This document shows, in pieces, positions 7,232-14,375 of a stretch of 14,375 nt of DNA (the first letter of the stretch is position 1; every line of letters begins with the position of its first letter). Made by a program: the position numbers and the translations under genes. The notes under the pieces were generated by a model, which was not told where the DNA came from, did not search any database, and worked only from the letters and a program-made list of their open reading frames with translations. The DNA is from Clostridia bacterium (lineage in GTDB: Bacteria > Bacillota > Clostridia > Oscillospirales > CAG-382), in contig JAGBCG010000186.1 in the NCBI GenBank assembly GCA_017938055.1, positions 1 to 14,375 of the forward strand, written 5' to 3'.

Positions 7232-9223
7232 TCAGGTAGCATCAAAATAATTGTCTATAGCGTTTTTAAGTCTTTGCAATGCCTGCAACATATCTGCATC
7301 CTTAATCTGAGCACCTGCCGCATCGAAATGTCCTCCGCCTCCCAATGACTCAAGGATGAGCTGAACATTTATATTACCATCGCTTCTTGCACTGATACTT
7401 ATTTCGTTTTCAATGGTACAAAGCACAAAGGATGCACAAACGCCCTCAATGGTAAGAAGTCTGTCTGCTGCCTTTGCCGCCGCAATTCTGTCGCTCACCT
7501 TGCCGTCAGTCGACTCATAGGTTGATATGGCAACTGTTTCACGATAAATCTGTATGTTGTTTTCAAACAGTGATTCACGCATAAAATCCTCGGCACTTGT
7601 TCTGAACAGTTTTTGTGCTTCATAGGGATTTGCTCCCTCTGATCTGAGATAAAGTGCTGCACCAAATGTCCTTACACCTGTATTCTTTGTAAACTGCTTA
7701 GTATCAAGAGTAAGACCCGAAAAGAGAAGATTTGCTTCGACCGCAGGTAAATCTCCCGGGCTTAATACCTGCTCAAGAATTTCACACATCAGCTCTGAAA
7801 CAGAGGATGCTGCAGGCTCAATGTACGAAATCACAGGCTCATTTACAAATTCTGCCGTTTTTCTGTGGTGGTCTAAAATTACAGATTTTGAAGCTGCCAT
7901 GTAAATTTCGGGAACCTCAAAGAGATTTACATTGTTTACGTCACAAACCACAAGTAATGTATCTGCACTCATAAGCTCTTGTGCATTTTCTCTGTCAACA
8001 AACAGGTCAACATATCCATCTTGTCCTCTCATGCTGTTAAAAATAGGCTTGAGATTATAATCGTGTATATTAACTATTACATTTACCTGTTTTCCAACAT
8101 GCTTTGCAATTCTTGAAACAGCAACGCAGGAAGCAACACAGTCATGGTCGGCATACTTGTGTCCCATAACAAGTACGTTTGAGCTTTGCTTAATAAGAGA
8201 AGACAGCTCGTTTGCCACAACACGTGAACGCACCTTTGTTTTCTTTTGCACAGACTGGCTTCTTCCGCCGAAAAATTCTGTGGTTGCCTCTGTTTTTACA
8301 ACTGCCTGGTCACCGCCACGCTGAAGTGCAAGGTCAAGAGCCGTTCGGCTTGCCGCTTCCTTTTGCGAGAGCGTCCCGCTTATTGCCGCAACACCTATAG
8401 ATGCCGAAAATTGCATTGCTACGTCATCAATCGTAATAGAGCGTATGGTATCAAGTATTTCAAACTTATTCTCACGCAGCGTTTCAAGCATGCCTTTTTC
8501 AAACACCACTATATACTTTTCTCTATCATATTCCTTTATAATACCATCAATAGACGCACACCATTTGTCAAGTTCCGCACCAATAACCGCAGACGCTGTT
8601 CTCGACTTATCCTGTACAAACTGCATTGCCTCAGAAAAATTGTCTATTACGATAAAAGCACAAAGCATATCCTTAGAATCAAGCAGCTGTTTTGTCTTAT
8701 AAAGCTCTGTGCAGTCGTCCCACATCATAACGCAATAGCTTTTTGCGGAGGATACAACGTTGCTGCAGCTTATGCGGTACTGTCTGTCACCAAGGGCAAT
8801 CTCAAACTCTACATTTTCTTCTCTGAAAAGTCTTGCAGGATTAAGATTATGGCTTATTTCATCTGCTATATTTTTACCATACAGCGTTCCCTTTGCAGCT
8901 GTGATTTCAAGAAATTGCTTATTGTACCAGGTAATTACGCAGTTTTTATTTACAATAACCACAGGTTTTGACAGACCCGTTATAAAATCAAGGGTCATGG
9001 CTGAAAGCAGTGGGCTGTCAGAGCTTAAGCGTAGACTTTTGACCTCTCTAAGTACTGTGTACAAAAACAAACACACATATATTAAAAACGCACTCGAATT
9101 AATGGCAAACGCCCTTTTATCCACAAACGCCGCAACTACTGCTGACAAAAACAGCACAAGTGATGCAAAAAGGGCAATCTTACGTTTTTTTATTCCGCTT
9201 AACAGCTTGGAGTAATATTTCAC
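7232..9223 (-). CDS. gdpP: Cyclic-di-AMP phosphodiesterase GdpP
   Basis: A complete 663-residue GdpP (YybT), the usual length, which hydrolyses cyclic di-AMP to pApA. Two membrane helices (about 15-34 and 41-58) are followed by a PAS domain (about 80-170), a degenerate GGDEF domain (about 186-310, with DREKYIVVF where the active loop would be) and DHH/DHHA1 domains (about 348-660). Metal-site residues are kept: GHKYADHD (His355, Asp359, Asp361), Asp428, DHH (451-453) and LDTK (Asp507). The DHHA1 motif is GGGGHFDAAGA (628-638). After Asp428 the sequence is VNNVN rather than the usual THRPS-like stretch. The GTG start at 9223 has an excellent GGAGGTGA site seven or so bases upstream. It lies 31 nt after the yybS-like gene, the classic yybS-gdpP pairing. 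Confidence 0.96.
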   Translation of the reverse strand: MKYYSKLLSGIKKRKIALFASLVLFLSAVVAAFVDKRAFAINSSAFLIYVCLFLYTVLREVKSLRLSSDSPLLSAMTLDFITGLSKPVVIVNKNCVITWYNKQFLEITAAKGTLYGKNIADEISHNLNPARLFREENVEFEIALGDRQYRISCSNVVSSAKSYCVMMWDDCTELYKTKQLLDSKDMLCAFIVIDNFSEAMQFVQDKSRTASAVIGAELDKWCASIDGIIKEYDREKYIVVFEKGMLETLRENKFEILDTIRSITIDDVAMQFSASIGVAAISGTLSQKEAASRTALDLALQRGGDQAVVKTEATTEFFGGRSQSVQKKTKVRSRVVANELSSLIKQSSNVLVMGHKYADHDCVASCVAVSRIAKHVGKQVNVIVNIHDYNLKPIFNSMRGQDGYVDLFVDRENAQELMSADTLLVVCDVNNVNLFEVPEIYMAASKSVILDHHRKTAEFVNEPVISYIEPAASSVSELMCEILEQVLSPGDLPAVEANLLFSGLTLDTKQFTKNTGVRTFGAALYLRSEGANPYEAQKLFRTSAEDFMRESLFENNIQIYRETVAISTYESTDGKVSDRIAAAKAADRLLTIEGVCASFVLCTIENEISISARSDGNINVQLILESLGGGGHFDAAGAQIKDADMLQALQRLKNAIDNYFDAT

Positions 9224-9254
9224 AAAATCACCTCCGCAAAAATAATTTCAACCA

Positions 9255-10601
9255 TTATTTGTCTTTATTGTTATTATCGTTGTTTTGAGTTTCGCTGTTT
9301 AAAGTATCTTCCTGCTGTGTATGGGCTTGACAAGAAGTATTTTCGCTTGCTTTTATCTGTTTACAACCACAAAGAATAAGCATTGTTTCGGTGTCATGCA
9401 TAATTTTTTCCTTTGCCAGCACACACTCTATTCTGTGTTTGTGTGCCACAAGTGAAACACCAATGGAGCACAGCATCAGATATCCCCACATTCCAAGGAA
9501 CATACCCGCAAAAGCTCCTATTGCCGCACACAGAACTACTGCCCAAATCTTTGAACGAAGCTTGACACTAAGGAAAAAGTACGCTGCCTTAAAAGCAGCT
9601 ATAAGCACTACCGGTACCAGAATAATAAGCAAATTCATTACCGCTGCACTTATGTTGGCAGGCAAACCGAATATACTTGCAATAATCACAAACAATAAAA
9701 CTATATCAAAAAAAGTTACACAACTCAAAGGTATTCTGTAGCTCCAGCGACTGTCCATTATGCACACGAAAAGCGGTATTTTATGAATTCTTGCCGAAAG
9801 AGAGAACGCCAAAACAAATATAAAGCTGTAAATCATGCACACAAGAATAAACATTCCCGGAATAAGCGTTTTAAGAACACTCAGTGCTGTCTTTAAGGTC
9901 TTTGAAAAATATGTTGCTGCCTCATCTGCCGACATATCGGCAACATCGGGTATTGCCACCTTAAAGCTTTCAAATGTTTCGCTGCGAGAAAACTCCTGTG
10001 AAAGCGTATCACGAAAGCTGATGCTTGCTTGTTCTATTGCACCATTTAGCTTTTCAAGTATGAGGGCCAAATCAAGTGTTCCGTATTTATAAACTGCAAA
10101 AACTGCTCCCATTGCCATAAAGCACACTGCACAACATACCGTTACCGCAACAAAGCACCACAGTTTTGTATTTTTGTTTAATACCGTTCCTACCATGACC
10201 GTTGCCACCGCAAGACACATAAAGAATCCTATGAATGTAGAAGCAGCACTTAAAAAATCCTCGCCTTTAAGTCTGTACAAAGTAAATCTCAAAGCATATG
10301 CTCCAAGAGGAAGCACAACGCACATAAACTTTATGATATTTGGCGAATACAGCAGTGTATAAACGTAAATTGCAGGAACTGCAAAAAAGCACACGCTGCA
10401 TATAAGCATGTCAAGTCCCACCGCTATGCCGTCCATAGCTACATATGCTACAACACACGCCAAAAGAGCATATATTATGTGGAACAAATAAGACCTGTCC
10501 TTTCTTTTTCGCAACGTCAAAAGAGTATTTACACAGTTTTCTATTGTACCTACGTCTTTAATTCTGTTGTCATCCTTTTCAAAACCACTAAATTCGGGCA
10601 T
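9255..10601 (-). CDS. YybS-like multi-pass membrane protein (probable DUF2232)
   Basis: A 448-residue polytopic membrane protein. A polar N-terminus (1-37) is followed by helices at about 38-56, 61-85, 90-106, 117-140 and 147-171. A polar, mostly helical segment comes next (about 172-242, with many Ser/Glu/Asp), then helices at about 246-269, 292-312, 316-346 and 352-385. The hydrophilic tail from about 415 is rich in Gln, Asn, Glu and Asp. I assign it to the YybS/DUF2232 group mainly from its position immediately before gdpP, plus size and topology. Family members are often near 300 residues, so this one has extra length at the loop and tail. Function is unknown. The ATG at 10601 follows GAGGA by a short spacer, and a promoter lies about 100 nt upstream. 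Confidence 0.7.
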   Translation of the reverse strand: MPEFSGFEKDDNRIKDVGTIENCVNTLLTLRKRKDRSYLFHIIYALLACVVAYVAMDGIAVGLDMLICSVCFFAVPAIYVYTLLYSPNIIKFMCVVLPLGAYALRFTLYRLKGEDFLSAASTFIGFFMCLAVATVMVGTVLNKNTKLWCFVAVTVCCAVCFMAMGAVFAVYKYGTLDLALILEKLNGAIEQASISFRDTLSQEFSRSETFESFKVAIPDVADMSADEAATYFSKTLKTALSVLKTLIPGMFILVCMIYSFIFVLAFSLSARIHKIPLFVCIMDSRWSYRIPLSCVTFFDIVLLFVIIASIFGLPANISAAVMNLLIILVPVVLIAAFKAAYFFLSVKLRSKIWAVVLCAAIGAFAGMFLGMWGYLMLCSIGVSLVAHKHRIECVLAKEKIMHDTETMLILCGCKQIKASENTSCQAHTQQEDTLNSETQNNDNNNKDK

Positions 10602-10666
10602 CAGTTTTCCTCGCAGAAGAATATTTTACTATAGTCGCTGTCTTGTTTTCATCTTTACATGCAGAG

Positions 10667-10685
10667 TTGTCCGACTTTCAGACAA
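10667..10685. other. Hairpin at the 5' end of the yybS-gdpP leader
   Basis: On the plus strand TTGTCCGA (10667-10674) faces TCAGACAA (10678-10685) across a 3-nt loop, giving 8 pairs with one G/T wobble on the minus-strand RNA. It would lie within about 25 nt of the transcript start predicted from the adjacent promoter. No T-tract follows, so it is not a terminator. It may protect the 5' end of the mRNA or be fortuitous. Confidence 0.4.
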
Positions 10686-10698
10686 ACATCCTCTTTAC

Positions 10699-10727
10699 AT
10701 TTTATCATAAATCCTGAAGAATTGCAA
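10699..10727 (-). promoter_or_regulatory. Sigma-A-type promoter for the yybS-gdpP-parA-DUF3048-argS set
   Basis: On the minus strand a -35 box TTGCAA (10727-10722) is followed by an exact 17-nt spacer and a -10 box TAAAAT (10704-10699). The start of transcription should be near 10692, leaving a leader of about 90 nt before the ATG at 10601. The 150-bp gap around it is the largest on the minus strand, and no intrinsic terminator precedes it, so read-through from the peptidase genes is also possible. Confidence 0.65.
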
Positions 10728-10735
10728 TGTTTTCT

Positions 10736-10757
10736 TATAATTTAGTTAGAAATTATA
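10736..10757. other. A/T-only palindrome across the stop codon of the third M42 gene
   Basis: TATAATTT (10736-10743) and AAATTATA (10750-10757) form a perfect 8-bp inverted repeat with a 6-nt loop that includes the TAA at 10753-10755. The stem is all A/T and no T-tract follows on the minus strand, so it is at best a weak end-of-message structure. Confidence 0.4.
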
Positions 10758-11673
10758 TAAATATCATATCTGAACTAAATACAGGCAAGCCTATTTCACA
10801 GCAACGTGGCGTTGAATCAGCACGTGAAAGAGCCAAGAGTGCCGGGTCAGTGTCATAATTCACCGCTTTTTTATAGCTGACAGAATTTTCTTCAAAATAT
10901 TGACAAACGCTGTCTGCAAGCTCTTTATCACAAACAAAGGCTTTATCGAGCATTTTCACAACTGCTTTTGTATCTTTTGTTATACCACAGGTATCCTTTT
11001 TGGTATCAAATGGAGAAATCAATATAATTTCATCGGGTTGTATGACATTTGAAGCTACAAATGCCCCTCTTGAATTTAAACTGCTCTGCCCTAAAAAAGC
11101 AACTGTCAACGAGCCTATGCCCATTTTCTTTGCTTTTTCCGCTGAGTCATGTAAAAACCATTCCTTTGCAGTTTTATAAAGTGTAGCAATACAAGCCCTG
11201 ATTGGTACACCAAATCCGCTGTACATATTTTCCGAATAGCAGTACACAGGCATGTCAAAATATCCTTTATCACCGGCAGTTACCTTTTCACAAGCACTCT
11301 TGTCGTATGTTTCAACATAACAATCGCTTATTGCCGTCGAGGACGAATAATCCTCAGGAACAACAAGAATACCGCAGATGCCGTCAAAAACCACTTTTGT
11401 ATATGCAAGTCTTCTAACATCCGCTTTTCCAAGTCCGCCAACGTATATTTTGCTTTCATCAACAAAGGTTACAATAACCCCAGGAACGTCAAAATGGGTA
11501 CACAGCATTACCTTTTTACCCTCTGTGAACTTTTTTGTAAAATAAAGATTTCCAAGAGCATCTTCTTTTATTTCACATTCACATTCCGACAATTCCTGAC
11601 ACAGCAAGCCTTTAAGAGATCCGCTGTGTGCGGCAAGAGGTCTGCTTGTGAGTATTTTTTCCACTGTATTCAT
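10753..11673 (-). CDS. Degenerate M42 aminopeptidase paralogue (predicted pseudoenzyme)
   Basis: A 306-residue M42-family relative without a complete active site. The start of the fold and the first ligand motif remain (CTHFDVPGV, His60 and Asp62). The LDDR site of the paralogues is replaced by VPIR. The catalytic GEE is replaced by GQS. The next acidic ligand is replaced in LISPFD, and the protein ends GLPVFSSDMIFI where active members have the final metal histidine (RYIHS). About 30 C-terminal residues are missing too. The frame is uninterrupted and codon use is like its neighbours, so it is not an obvious recent pseudogene. AGGTGA lies 5 nt before the ATG at 11673; a GTG at 11682 overlaps that site and was not used. 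It begins 12 nt after the preceding peptidase gene. A binding or scaffold role is inferred. Confidence 0.8.
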   Translation of the reverse strand: MNTVEKILTSRPLAAHSGSLKGLLCQELSECECEIKEDALGNLYFTKKFTEGKKVMLCTHFDVPGVIVTFVDESKIYVGGLGKADVRRLAYTKVVFDGICGILVVPEDYSSSTAISDCYVETYDKSACEKVTAGDKGYFDMPVYCYSENMYSGFGVPIRACIATLYKTAKEWFLHDSAEKAKKMGIGSLTVAFLGQSSLNSRGAFVASNVIQPDEIILISPFDTKKDTCGITKDTKAVVKMLDKAFVCDKELADSVCQYFEENSVSYKKAVNYDTDPALLALSRADSTPRCCEIGLPVFSSDMIFI

Positions 11674-11685
11674 AATTTTCACCTG

Positions 11686-12720
11686 TTATTTAAGTTTTTT
11701 GCATACACCGCTTATAAGCTTGTACATGCTCTGCATATCCTCTATTGCCGCAACACTTGATGAGCTGTGAATATATCTGCAAGGCAAGGATATAACCGCT
11801 GTTTTTATTCCCTCAAGACTTCTTTGAATTTTTGCGGCATCCGTTCCGCCCGCAATCTTTGTTTTCACCTGTATCTTTATGCCGTTATCATTCGCATACT
11901 CGTGTATACAGGTATACAAATCTTTATCGTACAGCGTCCCACCATCCATAAACGGACACACAGCACCATTACGAATACTGCACACCTTGTCTTGTTCCTT
12001 AGCTCCGTCAAAATCAGATGCAGTAGTTCCCTCGACCACAATACAAAAATCGGGATTTATTCTGCGTGTTGCCGCCGCAGCACCTACGCCGCCAAGCTCT
12101 TCACCTACGGTAAAGGCAAAATATATATCACTGTCAAAGCTTTCCTTTGTAAGCATACAAAGTATTGCACAGCCTATTCTGTCATCAAGTGCCTTTGCCT
12201 TGACAAGACCATCTCCGAAAGTATAAAATTCGCTCTCAAAACAAGCTCCCTCGCCAAGCAAATCCAACGCCTGTGCCTGCTGCTTGTCCTTTGCTCCCAC
12301 ATCTATTACAAGGTCACTTATTTCACACGCCTTTGTTTTATCTGTGTTCAGGTGAACAGGTCTTGCACTTATCACGCCTTTTATTCTGTTCTTTCCGACA
12401 ACGACTCTTTTTGACGGCAGTACCGTGCTTACCATACCAACCCCGTCTATCTGCAGTGTTCCGTCCTCGTTAATGCTTTTTATCGCAAAGCCAACCTCGT
12501 CCATGTGTGCACACAGCATTATTTTCTTGTTGCCTTGACCTTTGCCCTTTTTTAATGCTATCACGTTGCCAACACTATCTACCATTACGCTGTCGCAGTA
12601 TGGCGTTATCTTTTCAATTATTATTTGTGCCGTTTCATGCTCATATCCCGAAACCCCAAAGGAATTGCACAGGCTTTCCAAAAGAGATAAGCCGTCTTTG
12701 TCAAAAAAATTAAAGTCCAA
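11686..12720 (-). CDS. M42 family metallo-aminopeptidase (second paralogue)
   Basis: A 344-residue M42 peptidase, normal length, expected to be a cytoplasmic two-metal aminopeptidase that forms large tetrahedral (TET) oligomers and trims peptides. Ligands and catalytic residues are all present: AHMDEVGF (His72, Asp74), KALDDRIG (bridging Asp179), TVGEELGG (Glu207 catalytic base, Glu208), VVEGT (Glu230) and CRYIHSS (His318). GGTDAAKI is also kept. A PDZ-like dimer domain fits about residues 70-160. I chose the TTG at 12720: AGGAGG (12734-12729) lies exactly 8 nt upstream, whereas the longer GTG start at 12729 overlaps this site. The gene overlaps the end of the preceding M42 gene by 11 nt, so translation is probably coupled. 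Substrate preference cannot be read from sequence. Confidence 0.94.
   Translation of the reverse strand: MDFNFFDKDGLSLLESLCNSFGVSGYEHETAQIIIEKITPYCDSVMVDSVGNVIALKKGKGQGNKKIMLCAHMDEVGFAIKSINEDGTLQIDGVGMVSTVLPSKRVVVGKNRIKGVISARPVHLNTDKTKACEISDLVIDVGAKDKQQAQALDLLGEGACFESEFYTFGDGLVKAKALDDRIGCAILCMLTKESFDSDIYFAFTVGEELGGVGAAAATRRINPDFCIVVEGTTASDFDGAKEQDKVCSIRNGAVCPFMDGGTLYDKDLYTCIHEYANDNGIKIQVKTKIAGGTDAAKIQRSLEGIKTAVISLPCRYIHSSSSVAAIEDMQSMYKLISGVCKKLK
11903..11918. other. Palindrome copy 3 (TGTATAC-AG-GTATACA)
   Basis: A perfect 7-2-7 palindrome, TGTATACAGGTATACA, inside the second M42 gene, where it encodes LYTCIH on the minus strand. It has the same TATACAGGTATA core as the copies near 12739 and 13816. 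It could be an operator-like site or a coding coincidence. Confidence 0.4.
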
Positions 12721-13798
12721 GCTCGGCACCTCCTTTGTGGTATACAGGTATACCTAAAGGATTGCTGTCATATTCCATTGCCACAGCCCTTAACAGCTTA
12801 GAAGTTGAAACAACATCCTCAAGGCTTACACATTCAACACTTGAATGCATATATTTCAGAGGAACAGAAACCACAGCACAGGCTATTCCAACACCTGTTC
12901 TTGCTAAGACATCGGCATTTGTACCTGTTGCAGTCATTTCAACAACTGTCTGTGAAGGAATGTCATTGACTGACGCACACTTTCTGCACATATCAGTAAA
13001 ATCAGGATTTGTAACACTTGATATAGAAATCATACAGCCTTCACCCAAGAAGCCGTATTCTCCTTGCTTACTGCCCTTCTCCTTAGCAAAATTCACATCA
13101 AGAACAACACATGCACAAGGGTTAATATCGTGAAAAATATGGTATGAGCCGTTTCCGCCTCTTTCCTCGCCACTACTGAAATAACAGTAAATATCCGTGT
13201 TTTCAAGCTGTAAACTTTCCATAAGCTTCATGGCGTGCATTACTGCTGCAATACATATCTTATCATCAAGTCCCGTAGCAGAAATTCTGTCATTCAAAAG
13301 CTGTGTAACATGAGGGTACATTGAAACGGGGTCACCTATATCAATATACTTTTTTGTTTCTTCCTTTGACTCAAAGCCCACATCCACAAACATTTCATTA
13401 ATTTCAGGAAGCTTGTCTGAACGTGAAAGATGCGGCGGTATAGATGAAAACACTCCCCTCAATTCTTTTTTGCCATGTACAAGCACCTCGCTTGCCGGCA
13501 GAATGTTTACATCAATGCCGCCCAGGTTTGTTACCCTTATATAACCGCCCTCGCAAAGCTCTGTTACGGCAAAACCCACCGTGTCAAGATGTGCGTCAAA
13601 GGCAAGAACACGGCGGTTTTGTCCTTTACCGCATTTTGCAAGCACAACGCTGCCGCTTTTTGTAACATACGCTTTATTAAAGCAGCCCTTGGCATATTCA
13701 CTGCAAACAGACAGTATTTTTTGTGCATTTGTCTTTTCAAAGCCACTCACCGTCATGGTATTCACAAGGCTTTGTATAAGCTTTTTAAGTTGTTCCAT
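12710..13798 (-). CDS. M42 family metallo-aminopeptidase (first paralogue)
   Basis: A 362-residue M42 peptidase with a full active site: DAHLDTVGF (His70, Asp72), GLDDK (Asp178), SSGEERGG (Glu211 catalytic base, Glu212), VVLDVN (Asp234) and KYMHSS (His318). It uses Asp in the fourth ligand position where the second paralogue uses Glu. The TGTNAD motif corresponds to GGTDAA of the second copy. The two are clearly diverged, so this is an old duplication rather than a recent one. The ATG at 13798 follows AAGGA with a spacer of about 7 nt and sits 14 nt after the HAD-IIA stop codon. The extension after about 342 (ending VYHKGGAELGL) carries the ribosome binding site of the next gene. Likely a cytoplasmic aminopeptidase; specificity is unknown. 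Confidence 0.94.
   Translation of the reverse strand: MEQLKKLIQSLVNTMTVSGFEKTNAQKILSVCSEYAKGCFNKAYVTKSGSVVLAKCGKGQNRRVLAFDAHLDTVGFAVTELCEGGYIRVTNLGGIDVNILPASEVLVHGKKELRGVFSSIPPHLSRSDKLPEINEMFVDVGFESKEETKKYIDIGDPVSMYPHVTQLLNDRISATGLDDKICIAAVMHAMKLMESLQLENTDIYCYFSSGEERGGNGSYHIFHDINPCACVVLDVNFAKEKGSKQGEYGFLGEGCMISISSVTNPDFTDMCRKCASVNDIPSQTVVEMTATGTNADVLARTGVGIACAVVSVPLKYMHSSVECVSLEDVVSTSKLLRAVAMEYDSNPLGIPVYHKGGAELGL
12739..12754. promoter_or_regulatory. Palindrome copy 2 (GGTATAC-AG-GTATACC)
   Basis: A perfect 7-2-7 palindrome directly before the AGGAGG site of the second M42 gene; its core ends 20 nt before the TTG start. It also encodes GIPVY in the first M42 protein. It resembles a dimeric-repressor operator but could equally be an RNA hairpin or chance. 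Confidence 0.4.
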
Positions 13799-13812
13799 AC
13801 TTCATCCTTAAA

Positions 13813-14375
13813 TTAGTATACAGGTATATCTGCTATTCTATCAAACACCAAATCAGGTACATTGTCACCAACTGCCTCATCGAGCATCTGCTGAGTGGTT
13901 TCTCCTGACATAACAAGAATAGACAGCATACCGTTCTTTTTTCCAAGGGCAATGTCGGTATAAAGTCTGTCACCCACCATACATATTTCATCCCTTGAAA
14001 GACCGCTCTTAAGCTCCAGCATCTCAACTGTTTCCGCATTGGGCTTGCCGAAAAACTTTGGTTTGACGCCCGTAGAAAGCTCTATTGCCGCACAAATAGC
14101 TCCCGAATCAGGAATAAATCCATCGGCAGTCGGGCAATTAATATCAGGATGTGTAGAATAGAAAAGAGCACCGTTTCTTATGAGTGTGCATGCCTTTTCA
14201 AGCTTTTCATAAGTAAGAGTCATGTCAAAACCTACGACCACAATTTTTGAATTTTCCGAAAGTGTAATTCCCGCACTCGTAAATGAATCCTCAAGAGCCT
14301 TTGTTCCTACAAGATAAACACTCTCGCCCTTATGATACTTATTAAGGTACGCTCTTGTTACATCGCCTGAAGTCA
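13813..14375 (-). CDS. HAD-IIA family sugar-phosphate phosphatase, C-terminal part (partial)
   Basis: The reading frame is open to the window edge, giving 186 whole codons. It begins TSGDVTRAYLNKY, continues YLVGTKALED and VVVGFDMTLTYEKLEKA, and has an STHPDINCPT segment, GFIPDSGAI, FGKPN and CMVGDRLYTDIALGKKNGM. These blocks are those of the NagD/phosphoglycolate-phosphatase-like HAD-IIA group, with motif III at GKP and the motif IV acidic pair in GDRLYTD. The catalytic DxD motif lies outside the window. The substrate of such enzymes varies (nucleotides, glycerol phosphate, p-nitrophenyl phosphate in tests), so no gene name is given. It ends ADIPVY with TAA at 13813. The GTG at 14241 is an internal codon, not the start. 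It lies 14 nt before the first M42 gene and is probably co-transcribed with it. Confidence 0.93.
   Translation of the reverse strand, partial: TSGDVTRAYLNKYHKGESVYLVGTKALEDSFTSAGITLSENSKIVVVGFDMTLTYEKLEKACTLIRNGALFYSTHPDINCPTADGFIPDSGAICAAIELSTGVKPKFFGKPNAETVEMLELKSGLSRDEICMVGDRLYTDIALGKKNGMLSILVMSGETTQQMLDEAVGDNVPDLVFDRIADIPVY
13816..13829. promoter_or_regulatory. Palindrome copy 1 (GTATAC-AG-GTATAT)
   Basis: The core TATACAGGTATA (13817-13828) is a perfect 5-2-5 palindrome; the next pair is G/T. It overlaps the last codons of the HAD-IIA gene (IPVY) and ends 18 nt before the ATG of the first M42 gene, just upstream of its ribosome binding site. It may be regulatory. Confidence 0.4.

Noticed and set aside
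8246..8971. 241-codon plus-strand open frame
   Set aside because: It lies wholly antisense to gdpP, has no ribosome binding site, and its Cys/Tyr/His-rich composition is that of an antisense frame.
10753..11673. Third M42 gene as a frameshifted pseudogene
   Set aside because: The frame is continuous with a good start signal, and the losses are spread over separate motifs, as in a diverged pseudoenzyme rather than a single lesion.
11767..12414. 215-codon plus-strand open frame
   Set aside because: It is antisense to the second M42 gene, which has full family motifs; composition is atypical and there is no start signal.

Overview
The window looks like chromosome from a low-GC Gram-positive anaerobe of the class Clostridia, probably a gut Oscillospirales/Ruminococcaceae-type organism. 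This is inferred from A/T-rich codon use, strong AGGAGG-type ribosome binding sites, GTG/TTG starts, a yybS-gdpP pair, a DUF3048 lipoprotein, ECF-transporter ATPases, and short hairpin repeats of a kind I recall from gut Clostridia. Species cannot be told. Nearly all of it is ordinary chromosomal sequence. There are no rRNA or tRNA genes, CRISPR arrays, phage genes or transposases.

Left part, plus strand (1-2515): the last 53 codons of an EcfA1-type ATPase, a complete EcfA2 ATPase and a MATE-family efflux transporter, closely spaced and ending in a clear intrinsic terminator. The ECF membrane subunit EcfT does not follow the ATPases.

Convergent junction (2516-2687): a 123-bp inverted-repeat element with a nested GC-rich hairpin, probably a miniature repeat that also ends transcription arriving from the minus strand.

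Right part, minus strand (14375 down to 2688), in order of transcription: a HAD-IIA phosphatase (5' end outside the window), three tandem M42 aminopeptidase paralogues with overlapping or near-overlapping starts, a promoter, a YybS-like membrane protein, the c-di-AMP phosphodiesterase GdpP, a Soj/ParA ATPase without ParB, a DUF3048 lipoprotein, arginyl-tRNA synthetase, a hairpin repeat, and YebC. From yybS to argS the gaps are only 22-37 nt, so these five genes probably share the promoter at 10699-10727. This would link c-di-AMP turnover, a ParA ATPase, an envelope lipoprotein and translation genes in one transcript.

The most interesting item is the M42 cluster. The first two proteins keep every metal-binding and catalytic residue. 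The third is an intact, well-initiated ORF that has lost almost all of them and stops before the last histidine region, so it looks like a pseudoenzyme that could be a structural or regulatory partner. A near-perfect palindrome with the core TATACAGGTATA occurs three times in this cluster, twice just upstream of a ribosome binding site. No clearly new multi-gene system was recognised.
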